A DNA stretch of 5,904 nucleotides, taken from Planctomycetota bacterium. GTDB taxonomy: Bacteria; Planctomycetota; Phycisphaerae; WQYP01. The number at the start of each line of letters is the position of its first letter. Within the stretch, counting starts at the first letter, position 1. The stretch is from NCBI GenBank assembly GCA_021785155.1, contig JAJYGE010000363.1:1-5904 (forward strand). The letters run 5' to 3'. Both the position numbers and the translations under genes were made by a program. Below, piece after piece: positions 1-5,897 of this stretch. The notes under the pieces were generated by a model that saw nothing but the letters and a program-made list of their open reading frames with translations, did not search any database and was not told where the DNA came from.

Positions 1-1221
1 GCCGGGGTGCATCGGGCCTTGCTGGTGGGTTACTGGAAAAATCTCACGATTCTGGCCACCAAAGATCGGATCCTGGCCCTGAACACGCGCACCGGCCTGC
101 TGGCTTGGACAAAGCAGATGGCTTCCACGTCGTTACGGCATGCCGCTATTAGCCAACTGCGCAACATTGTGCTGCCGGGAATGCAGCAGATAATGATCAT
201 GCAAAATGGCGTCGTGATGAACGGCGGGATTCCCGGTTATAATGCGGTGTCGCCACACTTCGCGGCACAGTGGCGCATCGACGCCATGCAGCGCGCACTG
301 GGTGCTACGAGCTATCACATTATTAAGATTCTTCCCAGAGGGCTTTTGGTGGCCCGCCAAAGTAATCTGATGTTATATAACCCGGCTGACGGGAAACCGG
401 CATGGAAGCGCCCTGCTACTTTGGGCAAATATGGCACCATCTCCCTGTTACGACAAACCCCCCGCTACATTGCCGCCGCAATGGGTCTGCCCATAAAGAG
501 CATTGTTCTGATCAGTCGACGGACTGGCCGCGTCGCCGGCGACTTGCCGACGCATGCAACCAATCATTTTTATTGGCTGCGGCCTGATCCCGCGGGACAG
601 TTGCTGCTGTGCGGCCTGCATGGTGCCGCCATGTTTGATCCGGGTCTAAGCCGGTCGGCTCCGATATGGAGCCGCAATGATCTTCATGATTCTTTTCCCA
701 CGGCGGCAAGCCTGAGTGTGGATGGCCTGATCATGCCCACAGCCACAGGCATGGTCTGTCTGGATACCGCCAGCGGGGCCATACGGTGGAATCAACCGGG
801 ACTGCACGCGGGGCTTAGTTCCAGCGGTCTTATATGGATGCAAACGGCATTGACTCACAACACTCTGGTAATGCTCACACCGCGTAATATCATGGCGATA
901 TTCACGCGCACCGGGGATATTGCATGGAAAGCTGAATTTGTCATGCAGACCCGCCCGCCCTTAACCTCGGCGCAAATAGGTGATCCGGATATTGTTGCCG
1001 TGGCGCAGGGACCGGTCGGGCCAAACCCCGATATTATGCACTTGTTTTTGATCAACCAGATGGACCGTCGAGGCCGGCTGGATAATGGGTCTATTGTGCT
1101 GGATCAACAGCTTGCCCGCTCCAATCATAATACCATGGCACCGGACATTGAATCCTGGCTTTTAGTAAATGGCGGAATTTTATTTGAAATCAATGGCGTC
1201 GTATTCTATTGCCATACATAA
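1..1221 (+). CDS. PQQ-like beta-propeller repeat protein, 5' partial
   Basis: The frame is open from the first base, so the gene very likely begins outside the window; the GTG at 7 is only the first possible start inside it. The visible 404 residues (numbered from that GTG) carry degenerate PQQ/quinoprotein-like blade motifs of the form 'hhhLnxxTGxxxW': ILALNTRTGLLAW (about 22-34), LMLYNPADGKPAW (about 121-133), a weaker one near 165-179 with RRTGR, MVCLDTASGAIRW (249-261) and IMAIFTRTGDIAW (295-307). This recurring Gly-Trp pattern is typical of the WD40-like PQQ_2 fold seen in BamB and in periplasmic quinoprotein-like proteins. Such propellers usually act as extracytoplasmic binding scaffolds. 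I see no PQQ-dehydrogenase catalytic signature, so enzymatic activity is not supported. No signal peptide can be judged because the N-terminus is missing. It is followed after 60 nt by a membrane-protein gene on the same strand, so co-transcription is plausible. The fold is fairly secure; the function is unknown. Confidence 0.75.
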   Translation, partial: AGVHRALLVGYWKNLTILATKDRILALNTRTGLLAWTKQMASTSLRHAAISQLRNIVLPGMQQIMIMQNGVVMNGGIPGYNAVSPHFAAQWRIDAMQRALGATSYHIIKILPRGLLVARQSNLMLYNPADGKPAWKRPATLGKYGTISLLRQTPRYIAAAMGLPIKSIVLISRRTGRVAGDLPTHATNHFYWLRPDPAGQLLLCGLHGAAMFDPGLSRSAPIWSRNDLHDSFPTAASLSVDGLIMPTATGMVCLDTASGAIRWNQPGLHAGLSSSGLIWMQTALTHNTLVMLTPRNIMAIFTRTGDIAWKAEFVMQTRPPLTSAQIGDPDIVAVAQGPVGPNPDIMHLFLINQMDRRGRLDNGSIVLDQQLARSNHNTMAPDIESWLLVNGGILFEINGVVFYCHT

Positions 1222-1234
1222 TATGCAATACAAC

Positions 1235-1259
1235 GCCTGCGGCCATAACAAGGCCAGGC
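1235..1259 (+). other. Intergenic hairpin upstream of the membrane protein RBS
   Basis: GCCT (1235-1238) and GGCC (1241-1244) can pair with AGGC (1256-1259) and GGCC (1252-1255), giving an 8-bp stem with a 2-nt bulge (GC) and a 7-nt loop ATAACAA. No T-tract follows, so it is not a standard intrinsic terminator. It sits 9 nt before the GAGGAG ribosome binding site and could stabilise a processed mRNA end or affect translation of the next gene. This is a structure seen by eye, with no functional evidence. Confidence 0.3.
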
Positions 1260-1268
1260 CGTGTAATT

Positions 1269-1274
1269 GAGGAG
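1269..1274 (+). promoter_or_regulatory. Ribosome binding site GAGGAG
   Basis: GAGGAG lies 7 nt upstream of the GTG at 1282. It is a strong Shine-Dalgarno match at ideal spacing and it decides the start of the downstream membrane protein, which would otherwise be ambiguous because the start codon is GTG. Confidence 0.65.
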
Positions 1275-1281
1275 TTGATTT

Positions 1282-2304
1282 GTGACAAATGACACGATCC
1301 AGGGTGTGCAGCCGCAGGCCATAGAGGCCTTTCCGTTGCGACATCAGGTGCTTTTTGGATTTCTGCGGCAGGCGCGCTATGTGGCGGGCTGCATTATTGT
1401 GGGGATATTTTTTCTCTGGCTGGCGGGGAAAGTCATTCCTTCTCCCAATATGGATGGCACCCGTGCACTGGCGGCTGGTCCGGCGGTATCCTTGATGGCC
1501 GAATTGGCAATGCTGGGCGGCTTGCTTGTCGCCATCGTCATCGGGACACTGCTGACCTGGCCGGACGCTCCGCACGCCGGGCTTTTTATTGCGTCTGTAG
1601 GGTTGGTGTTTCTGGCGTGCCACTGGGGGTCCATTACGTTACTGCTGGCGGTGGACCATGGCCATCTGCAACGCGCGTATCGTACAGTGGCGTTGCAGAA
1701 CGTCTTCTGGATTTTTTATATATTGTTTGGTGAGATAATTTCCCGTGTTATCTATGAACTCATTGGTTCGCGCAATTGGCCGATTTATCTGGGCTTGCCA
1801 TGGCCAGTTCAATCACCCGCGCCCGGCACTGTCTTACCAGATGCCGCCTACCCATCATGTGCGAAGATTCTTATCTTTGATCCCCCCTGCAAGCCACGAC
1901 GTCTCGCCGAACGGATCGGGCAGAATCTGCTGGCCTTTGCCACAACAGCTATCATCGCCGTTTTGGTACTTTTTCTGCTGCTGAAATCGCAGCAGCCCGG
2001 CCAGGCGATTTTTGCCTGCGGTGTGGCTTTTGCCGCCGGGGCATTTATCAGCGCCCTCGCAGCGCCTCAGGCGGATCTCTGGGCCATTTGGATTACGCCG
2101 CCGTGTATTGCGGCGGTCGGCGGACTGCTGGCCAATTATTTTCCTCAACCCTATCCGGGCCACGCCGGTTTGTTTCTGGTCCGAACCTTGCCGATTTATT
2201 ACGCCTCCGCTGGTTTGGCCGGTGCCATTGTCGGATACTATGCCGCAGTACGCCTGCATTACCGCAAAGCAGTGGATCTTTGCACGTCCTCCGGCACCGC
2301 GTGA
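1282..2304 (+). CDS. Polytopic integral membrane protein of unknown function
   Basis: This is a 340-residue protein starting at GTG, supported by a GAGGAG motif 7 nt upstream. I do not recognise the family. By eye it has seven to eight hydrophobic segments: about 33-52, 69-92, 99-124, 137-160, 215-234, 241-262, possibly 266-287, and 305-324. The N-terminal 30 residues are hydrophilic. A loop of roughly 55 residues between the fourth and fifth segments (about 161-214) is Pro-rich, with KPRRLAER near its end; that basic stretch suggests a cytoplasmic side. No catalytic or transporter signature stands out. It is sandwiched between a propeller gene and a membrane sensor kinase on the same strand, with gaps of 60 nt and 76 nt, so the three may be one transcription unit. 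A role as membrane partner of either neighbour is inference only. Confidence 0.7.
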   Translation: MTNDTIQGVQPQAIEAFPLRHQVLFGFLRQARYVAGCIIVGIFFLWLAGKVIPSPNMDGTRALAAGPAVSLMAELAMLGGLLVAIVIGTLLTWPDAPHAGLFIASVGLVFLACHWGSITLLLAVDHGHLQRAYRTVALQNVFWIFYILFGEIISRVIYELIGSRNWPIYLGLPWPVQSPAPGTVLPDAAYPSCAKILIFDPPCKPRRLAERIGQNLLAFATTAIIAVLVLFLLLKSQQPGQAIFACGVAFAAGAFISALAAPQADLWAIWITPPCIAAVGGLLANYFPQPYPGHAGLFLVRTLPIYYASAGLAGAIVGYYAAVRLHYRKAVDLCTSSGTA

Positions 2305-2317
2305 TTGGAGTGGCAAA

Positions 2318-2329
2318 CGCATGGATGCG
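2318..2329. repeat. Short palindrome CGCATGGATGCG
   Basis: CGCAT and ATGCG flank a GG centre in the 76-nt gap before the kinase, and ATGCG recurs at 2342-2346. The size and position would suit a weak operator or an mRNA structure, but a 5-bp arm is short enough to arise by chance. Confidence 0.2.
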
Positions 2330-2380
2330 GCTAAAGCACACATGCGATGACGTAACAGTTTATTGAAAAGAACCGTCGGC

Positions 2381-3931
2381 ATGGCAAAAAAAGAGCTTAC
2401 TATTTCACTGGCCGCCAAATGCCAGTTGCTCTTCGGATTCGCCGTACTGGTGATCATCGCCGGAGCTTTAGCCGTGCCGTGGCAGCGCATGGAACAACTC
2501 ACCAGCCGCGAGCCGGTATATGAAGCCCGCATGGCAGCGGATATGACATTGCGTCAGATCCATGTTCAAGGCACATCGGCCAGCAACATTCAAAACGCGA
2601 CGAAACGTTGGAGCGTGGCGCATTTGCGGAGGATGCACTATCCACCGCCCCGGATACTGCCGCTGCTGCAGCCCGGAAAATCTCCGCCGACCACTTCCGC
2701 GTTTGACGCGGCGGCCATCAAATACTTTCTCCGGCATCATCACCAAAGCCAGTACGGAGAATTATCCCAGGCTATCGCCCATCATCCGATCTATCAATAT
2801 GCGGCCGCCGTTCGGGCGTCGGTGAGTTGTCTGCGATGCCACGCCAAGTGGCGGACCTGGGTCTACCCGAAAAGCAAGATCCTATCCGTCCGCGATAACA
2901 AGCCGTCGGCCACCGGCGCACCGGCCGAGGTGAAACCTGTCCTGCCGACTGCACCGCCGCCCCTGGTTGCGATAGTTGACGTTTCCATACCCATTACTCC
3001 GGATCTCAACCAGTTGCTGCTGAACCGGGTGGTCATTGTGGTATCGGGTTTGATCGGGGGAACGCTGGCGATCGTGGTATTTTACCTGATCACCACGCGC
3101 CTGATTCTTCAACCGGTAAGGGTATTGCGGAATACCGCGGAGAAAGTGGCACGGGGAGACTTGGATATTCGCTCCGCCATTTCCACCGGTGACGAGTTTG
3201 AACAGCTATCTGACACCTTTAACACCATGCTCAGTACGCTCAAAGCCTCGCAGGACCAGTTGGAGGCCACCAATAGAAGTTTGGATACCCGGGTTGGTGA
3301 ACTGGCCCAGTCCAATACCGATCTGTTTCAGGCCAATAAGATAAAATCGGAGTTCCTCACCAATATCAGCCATGAATTGCGCACGCCGCTCAATGCGATC
3401 ATTGGTTTTGCGGAACTGCTTTCCACCGCCAAGCCATCGGCGGAAGACCCACGCTGGTCACGTTATACGGATAATATTCTTACCAGCGCCCGGCAACTGC
3501 TGGAATTAATCAACGATCTGCTGGATCTGGCAAAAATTGAGGCGGGGAAATTTGTTTTGCGCATGGAACGCATCAACGTACCGGATGTCTGCGAATCACT
3601 GGTGAATTTCATGCGTCCCCTGGCCCAGAAGAAAAATATTGAACTGTCGCTTTCGGTTCAATCGCCTATTCCCCTGATTACCACGGACCCGGCGAGATTT
3701 CAGCAAATTCTCTACAATTTTCTTTCCAACGCGATTAAGTTTACACCCCCGGACGGTCGCGTCAATATCGGCATTATCGCGTTGGACGGCAACCGGATAA
3801 AAGTTGCGGTCACCGACACCGGCCCGGGTATTGCGCCGGAAAACCACGCGACAATTTTTGAAAAATTCAAGATCGGAATCAATTGGACGCATCGGTCACC
3901 CGTCGCCACGGTGGCACCGGTCTGGGCTTGA
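2381..3931 (+). CDS. c-heme sensor histidine kinase, frameshifted and truncated in the ATPase domain
   Basis: This is a membrane sensor kinase that should autophosphorylate on His and pass phosphate to a response regulator. I chose ATG 2381 (weak GAAAAG upstream); a TTG at 2363 would add six residues. Residue numbers are from ATG. TM1 is about 17-33. The periplasmic region is about 34-213 and contains one c-type heme motif, C150-L-R-C153-H154, followed by a Pro-rich stretch and then LVAIVDVSIPI before TM2 (about 214-238). This arrangement resembles the Tll0287-like (DUF3365) heme sensor domain. A HAMP domain (about 239-290) and a coiled coil (about 284-325) follow. HisKA has the H-box NISHELRTPLNAI (phospho-acceptor H331). 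HATPase_c has the N-box FLSNAIKFT (N450), the G1 box DTGPGI (479-484) and the F-box IFEKF. After about residue 497 the frame gives 19 unrelated residues and stops; the G2 box lies in another frame, listed separately. As written the ATP lid is incomplete, so activity is doubtful. No response regulator gene is visible nearby. Confidence 0.85.
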   Translation: MAKKELTISLAAKCQLLFGFAVLVIIAGALAVPWQRMEQLTSREPVYEARMAADMTLRQIHVQGTSASNIQNATKRWSVAHLRRMHYPPPRILPLLQPGKSPPTTSAFDAAAIKYFLRHHHQSQYGELSQAIAHHPIYQYAAAVRASVSCLRCHAKWRTWVYPKSKILSVRDNKPSATGAPAEVKPVLPTAPPPLVAIVDVSIPITPDLNQLLLNRVVIVVSGLIGGTLAIVVFYLITTRLILQPVRVLRNTAEKVARGDLDIRSAISTGDEFEQLSDTFNTMLSTLKASQDQLEATNRSLDTRVGELAQSNTDLFQANKIKSEFLTNISHELRTPLNAIIGFAELLSTAKPSAEDPRWSRYTDNILTSARQLLELINDLLDLAKIEAGKFVLRMERINVPDVCESLVNFMRPLAQKKNIELSLSVQSPIPLITTDPARFQQILYNFLSNAIKFTPPDGRVNIGIIALDGNRIKVAVTDTGPGIAPENHATIFEKFKIGINWTHRSPVATVAPVWA

Positions 3932-4062
3932 CCATCAGCCAGGAATTGGCAACGATGCTGCACGCCACCATTGAACTGGTCAGCGATGTCGGAAAAGGTG
4001 CCACATTCAGTTTAATTATTCCGATTGAGCCGACGGCGGCCAACACACCTTCGCCAACATGA
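3862..4062 (+). pseudogene. Out-of-frame C-terminal end of the histidine kinase (G2 box to stop)
   Basis: One base back from the kinase frame, the codons read LDASVTRRHGGTGLGL from 3883, then TISQELATMLHATIELVSD and GKGATFSLIIP, ending at TGA 4060-4062. This is the expected G2 box and last beta strands of a HATPase_c domain. The shifted frame has its own TGA at 3859-3861, so the frame change must lie after 3861, and the homology pattern puts it before about 3887. One missing base in that stretch, or a -1 recoding event, would give a complete kinase of about 560 residues. I see no canonical X-XXY-YYZ slippery heptamer in phase there, so a deletion or sequence error is more likely than programmed frameshifting. 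The rescued stop lies 13 nt before the convergent tRNA. Confidence 0.85.
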
Positions 4063-4075
4063 AGTTCACAGTTAA

Positions 4076-4147
<72 letters not shown>

Positions 4148-4162
4148 GAAAAATGACCGTAT

Positions 4163-4192
4163 TTCATAGCATCAAAGTTTTCTTCCATGCAA
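4163..4192 (-). promoter_or_regulatory. Possible tRNA-Gly promoter
   Basis: On the minus strand, TTGCAT (plus 4187-4192) and TATGAA (plus 4163-4168) are 18 nt apart. A start about 7 nt downstream would be some 8-10 nt before the mature tRNA 5' end. The match to the -35 and -10 consensus is only partial, so this is a weak call based mainly on position. Confidence 0.3.
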
Positions 4193-4261
4193 TTCTACGG
4201 AATTGCCAATCCTGAGTTAACAACTCCAATGGTTCAAACCAACCTCTTGCATACCGCTTCA

Positions 4262-4289
4262 GGTGGCACTTTAACGCAGCCCTTTTTTT
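4262..4289 (+). terminator. Weak candidate intrinsic terminator, plus strand
   Basis: GGTGGC (4262-4267) can pair with GCAGCC (4276-4281), with one G-T wobble and one mismatch, around an 8-nt loop, and is followed by seven T residues (4283-4289). The T-run is good but the stem is poor. It could end plus-strand transcription coming from the kinase through the antisense of the tRNA. Confidence 0.3.
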
Positions 4290-4346
4290 GTACCACTTTT
4301 TCATCTCCGTATGATAAATATAATGCCGCATAATGGCAATTCCCAG

Positions 4347-4365
4347 AAAAGCCTTCCCGGAAGGC
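4347..4365 (-). terminator. Inverted repeat followed by TTTT on the minus strand
   Basis: GCCTTCC and GGAAGGC (4351-4365) form a perfect 7-bp palindrome around one base; the real hairpin would be about 5 bp with a 5-nt loop. On the minus strand it is followed by TTTT. It would point away from the insertion sequence and could block minus-strand transcription before the tRNA. The T-run is short, so this is weak. The part TTCCCGG (4354-4360) can alternatively pair with CCGGGAA at 4394-4400. The rest of the gap 4148-4414 shows no gene I can support. Confidence 0.25.
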
Positions 4366-4414
4366 GGGTGTGGCAATACATCCGGGCAGTGTACCGGGAA
4401 ACCCCATCCCCTTT

Positions 4415-4434
4415 TAGTATTACTATGTTAAATA
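4415..4434 (+). repeat. Left terminal inverted repeat of the IS
   Basis: TAGTATTACTATGTTA (4415-4430) is the exact reverse complement of 5766-5781. Extending inward by four bases gives 19 of 20 matches. The outer part TAGTA-T-TACTA is itself palindromic. The outermost TAG may belong to the YTAR target site and not to the element. Confidence 0.9.
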
Positions 4435-4462
4435 TTGACAAGCAAAGTTTCGATGTCATAAT
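4435..4462 (+). promoter_or_regulatory. Transposase promoter, TTGACA - 16 nt - CATAAT
   Basis: A perfect -35 TTGACA (4435-4440) abuts the inner edge of the left terminal repeat. CATAAT (4457-4462) is a five-of-six -10 match after 16 nt. Transcription would start around 4468-4470, which is at the transposase ATG (4469), implying a leaderless message; no Shine-Dalgarno sequence is visible. Inference from consensus only. Confidence 0.6.
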
Positions 4463-4468
4463 GGTGCC

Positions 4469-5758
4469 ATGGAATGGAATCAAAAGCATTGGAAGCGTAG
4501 CGTCGAGGAATTTCCGGAGTTTCTCGAACCCTTGGTTTCGGGCATGGGCCGCAGTGAGCGTCGTGAGGGCGCTACGCTGTACGTGCAGGGCCTGCTGATT
4601 CCGGGGGAGCGTAAGTCGATCGAGCCGATGGCGGCGCGGCTGGGTACGGACAGCCAGAAACTCCAGCAGTTCATCGCGGACAGCCCGTGGGATGATCAGA
4701 TCATCTGGCGAACCATCCGGCAGGAAGTGGTGCCGGTGCTGGAACCGTTGACCGCGTGGATCGTTGATGAGACTGGATGGCTCAAGCAGGGCAAGCATTC
4801 GGTTGGTGTGGCGCATCAATATTGTGGGGCGGTGGGTAAGCGGGCCAACTGCCAGGTCAGTGTGGGCGTGGCGGTAACCGATGGCGAGATAGCCGCCCCC
4901 GTGGCCGGGCAGTTGTATCTGCCCAAGAGTTGGACGGATGATCCCGCGCGGTGTGTGGCGGCGGGCGTGCCGCCAGGGATAACGTTCCAGACCAAGCCGG
5001 AGATCGCCTTAGCCTTGATCGGTCAGGTCCTGAATGACGGCGTAACTCCGGCACCAGTGCTGGGGGACGAAGCTTACGGAATTTCCGCGGAATTCCGGCG
5101 GGGCTTGCGGGAATATGGCTGCGAGTATCTTCTGAATGCCGGTAGTGACGTATCGGCTTGGACAGAACCGGTGCAAACCCGAAAGGCCAAGAAATACTGG
5201 GGACCGGTCCCGAGTCAGCCACCGAGCCGGTCATTATCCGTTTTGAGCCGAACCATCACGGATCAGCAGTGGCATCCCGTCGCCTGGCGCACCGCAGACG
5301 GCGGTAAGCGTACAACCCGGATCGGATGGCTGCCGGTCTATGTGTTGGGCGATCTTAATGAGCAGACCGGCGACTGGCCGCAGACGTGGCTGGTGGTGGA
5401 CTGGCCCGCAGGCCACGAGAATCCATATCACCTTTACTTGGCTTCTCTTAAAGTTCCACCCACAGCCAAGCGTTGTGTGCAATTGAGTCGGGGGCGCTTT
5501 GCCATTGAACAATTTTTCCAGCGTGATAAAACCGATTTAGGCTTTGACCATTACGAAGGCCGGTCATGGAGAGGATTCCACCACCACCTGGTGCTGTCGT
5601 GTGTAGCCTACCTGTTTGTGCTGCTGATTCTTCTGCGATCAAAAAAAAACTTCCGGTGTGACGTGGGAAGCGGCACTGCGAGCGATTCAGCCGTGGTTGA
5701 TACGGTCCATCGGATGCTGTCCATTCTGCAACACAAAATTCAACCCGAAATTCTGTGA
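4469..5758 (+). CDS. IS701-type DDE transposase, C-terminus possibly frameshifted
   Basis: This is a 429-residue cut-and-paste transposase. The N-terminal region carries the typical FxEPLVSGMGRSERREGATLYVQGLL-type start followed by GERKSIEPMAARL (about 46-58). The catalytic triad can be placed at D100 (AWIVDETGW), D200 (VLGDEAYG) and E347 (FAIEQFFQRDKTDLG), followed by the YEGRSWRGFHHH block (362-373), which is characteristic of this DDE superfamily. ATG 4469 is the natural start: it lies at the predicted transcription start, with no ribosome binding site. After a hydrophobic stretch (about 373-389) there is a run of nine A (5641-5649, residues R390-S-K-K-N394). The annotated frame ends EIL at 5758. 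Dropping one A gives an alternative tail, T-S-G-V-T-W-E-A-A-L-R-A-I-Q-P-W and then CCPFC, which ends at TAA 5766-5768 inside the right repeat. That tail looks more protein-like, so the given C-terminus (last ~36 residues) may be wrong or the gene may be recoded. Confidence 0.9.
   Translation: MEWNQKHWKRSVEEFPEFLEPLVSGMGRSERREGATLYVQGLLIPGERKSIEPMAARLGTDSQKLQQFIADSPWDDQIIWRTIRQEVVPVLEPLTAWIVDETGWLKQGKHSVGVAHQYCGAVGKRANCQVSVGVAVTDGEIAAPVAGQLYLPKSWTDDPARCVAAGVPPGITFQTKPEIALALIGQVLNDGVTPAPVLGDEAYGISAEFRRGLREYGCEYLLNAGSDVSAWTEPVQTRKAKKYWGPVPSQPPSRSLSVLSRTITDQQWHPVAWRTADGGKRTTRIGWLPVYVLGDLNEQTGDWPQTWLVVDWPAGHENPYHLYLASLKVPPTAKRCVQLSRGRFAIEQFFQRDKTDLGFDHYEGRSWRGFHHHLVLSCVAYLFVLLILLRSKKNFRCDVGSGTASDSAVVDTVHRMLSILQHKIQPEIL
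5641..5649 (+). other. A9 tract in the transposase, possible slippage site
   Basis: Nine consecutive A residues fall in codons TCA-AAA-AAA-AAC. Runs of this length promote transcriptional slippage, ribosomal frameshifting and indels. Loss of one A opens a frame from 5650 to TAA 5766-5768, giving a transposase of about 432 residues. Adding one A (the -1 direction) stops almost at once, after KLPV, so only one direction yields a sensible product. Confidence 0.45.
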
Positions 5759-5761
5759 TTC

Positions 5762-5781
5762 TACTTAACATAGTAATACTA
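5762..5781 (-). repeat. Right terminal inverted repeat of the IS
   Basis: TAACATAGTAATACTA (5766-5781) is the exact reverse complement of the left end; 5762-5781 matches the left repeat at 19 of 20 positions. The stop codon TAA of the alternative transposase frame (5766-5768) lies within it. Confidence 0.9.
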
Positions 5782-5865
5782 GGAGCCTGTCCGAGTAATG
5801 ACGTTCAACCACCGAGTAAATTTTCCGCTTCTTCCTTCATGGCGGCTTAAAATCTGGCTGGTGCA

Positions 5866-5897
5866 CCGCATTTTTTCTTCCAGATGAAAAAACGCGG
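5866..5897. repeat. Inverted repeat near the right edge
   Basis: CCGCATTTTTT (5866-5876) and AAAAAACGCGG (5887-5897) are inverted copies with 10 of 11 positions paired, around a 10-nt spacer. The rest of the flank 5783-5904 holds no gene I can support: a minus-strand frame is open from the edge down to a TAG at 5780-5782 (about 41 codons) but matches nothing I recognise. The structure could be a hairpin, an operator or part of another element that is cut off by the window end. Confidence 0.4.

Larger units (their letters stand above)
4418..5778 (+). mobile_element. IS701-type insertion sequence, about 1361 bp
   Basis: A single DDE transposase gene is framed by inverted repeats TATTACTATGTTAA (4418-4431) and TTAACATAGTAATA (5765-5778). 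The pairing continues inward to 16 of 17 positions. IS701-family elements duplicate a 4-bp YTAR target. Here the flanks are TTAG (4414-4417) on the left and CTAG (5779-5782) on the right: both fit YTAR but they differ in the first base. If the shared TAG is counted as part of the repeat instead, the ends are 4415 and 5781. The length is close to what I recall for the family (about 1.4 kb). The transposase may carry a frameshift near its end, so whether this copy is active is open. Confidence 0.85.

Noticed and set aside
1222..1281. Intrinsic terminator between the propeller and membrane protein genes
   Set aside because: The hairpin at 1235-1259 is followed by CGTGTAATTG with no T-run, so termination is not supported.
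1855..2532. 225-codon minus-strand open frame
   Set aside because: It lies opposite two plus-strand genes with clear membrane-protein and kinase features, has no recognisable domain and spans the gap between them; it is a shadow of GC-biased codons.
3855..3887. Programmed -1 ribosomal frameshifting in the kinase
   Set aside because: The region has T5 and A5 runs, but no in-phase X-XXY-YYZ heptamer, and I saw no convincing downstream stem. A deletion or read error is simpler.
4164..4304. Minus-strand small ORF of 46 codons (MKKWYKKRAALK...) between the IS and the tRNA
   Set aside because: A GGAG directly touches the ATG, which is too close for a normal ribosome binding site. The peptide is very basic and Trp-rich with no known match, and the frame overlaps the likely tRNA promoter. 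It cannot be excluded, but it is not supported.
4301..4819. 172-codon minus-strand open frame over the left end of the IS
   Set aside because: It crosses the IS boundary and is antisense to the transposase N-terminus, with composition expected of a shadow frame.
5798..5887. 29-residue plus-strand ORF after the IS
   Set aside because: It is too short, the nearest AGGAG is about 13 nt upstream, and there is no family resemblance.
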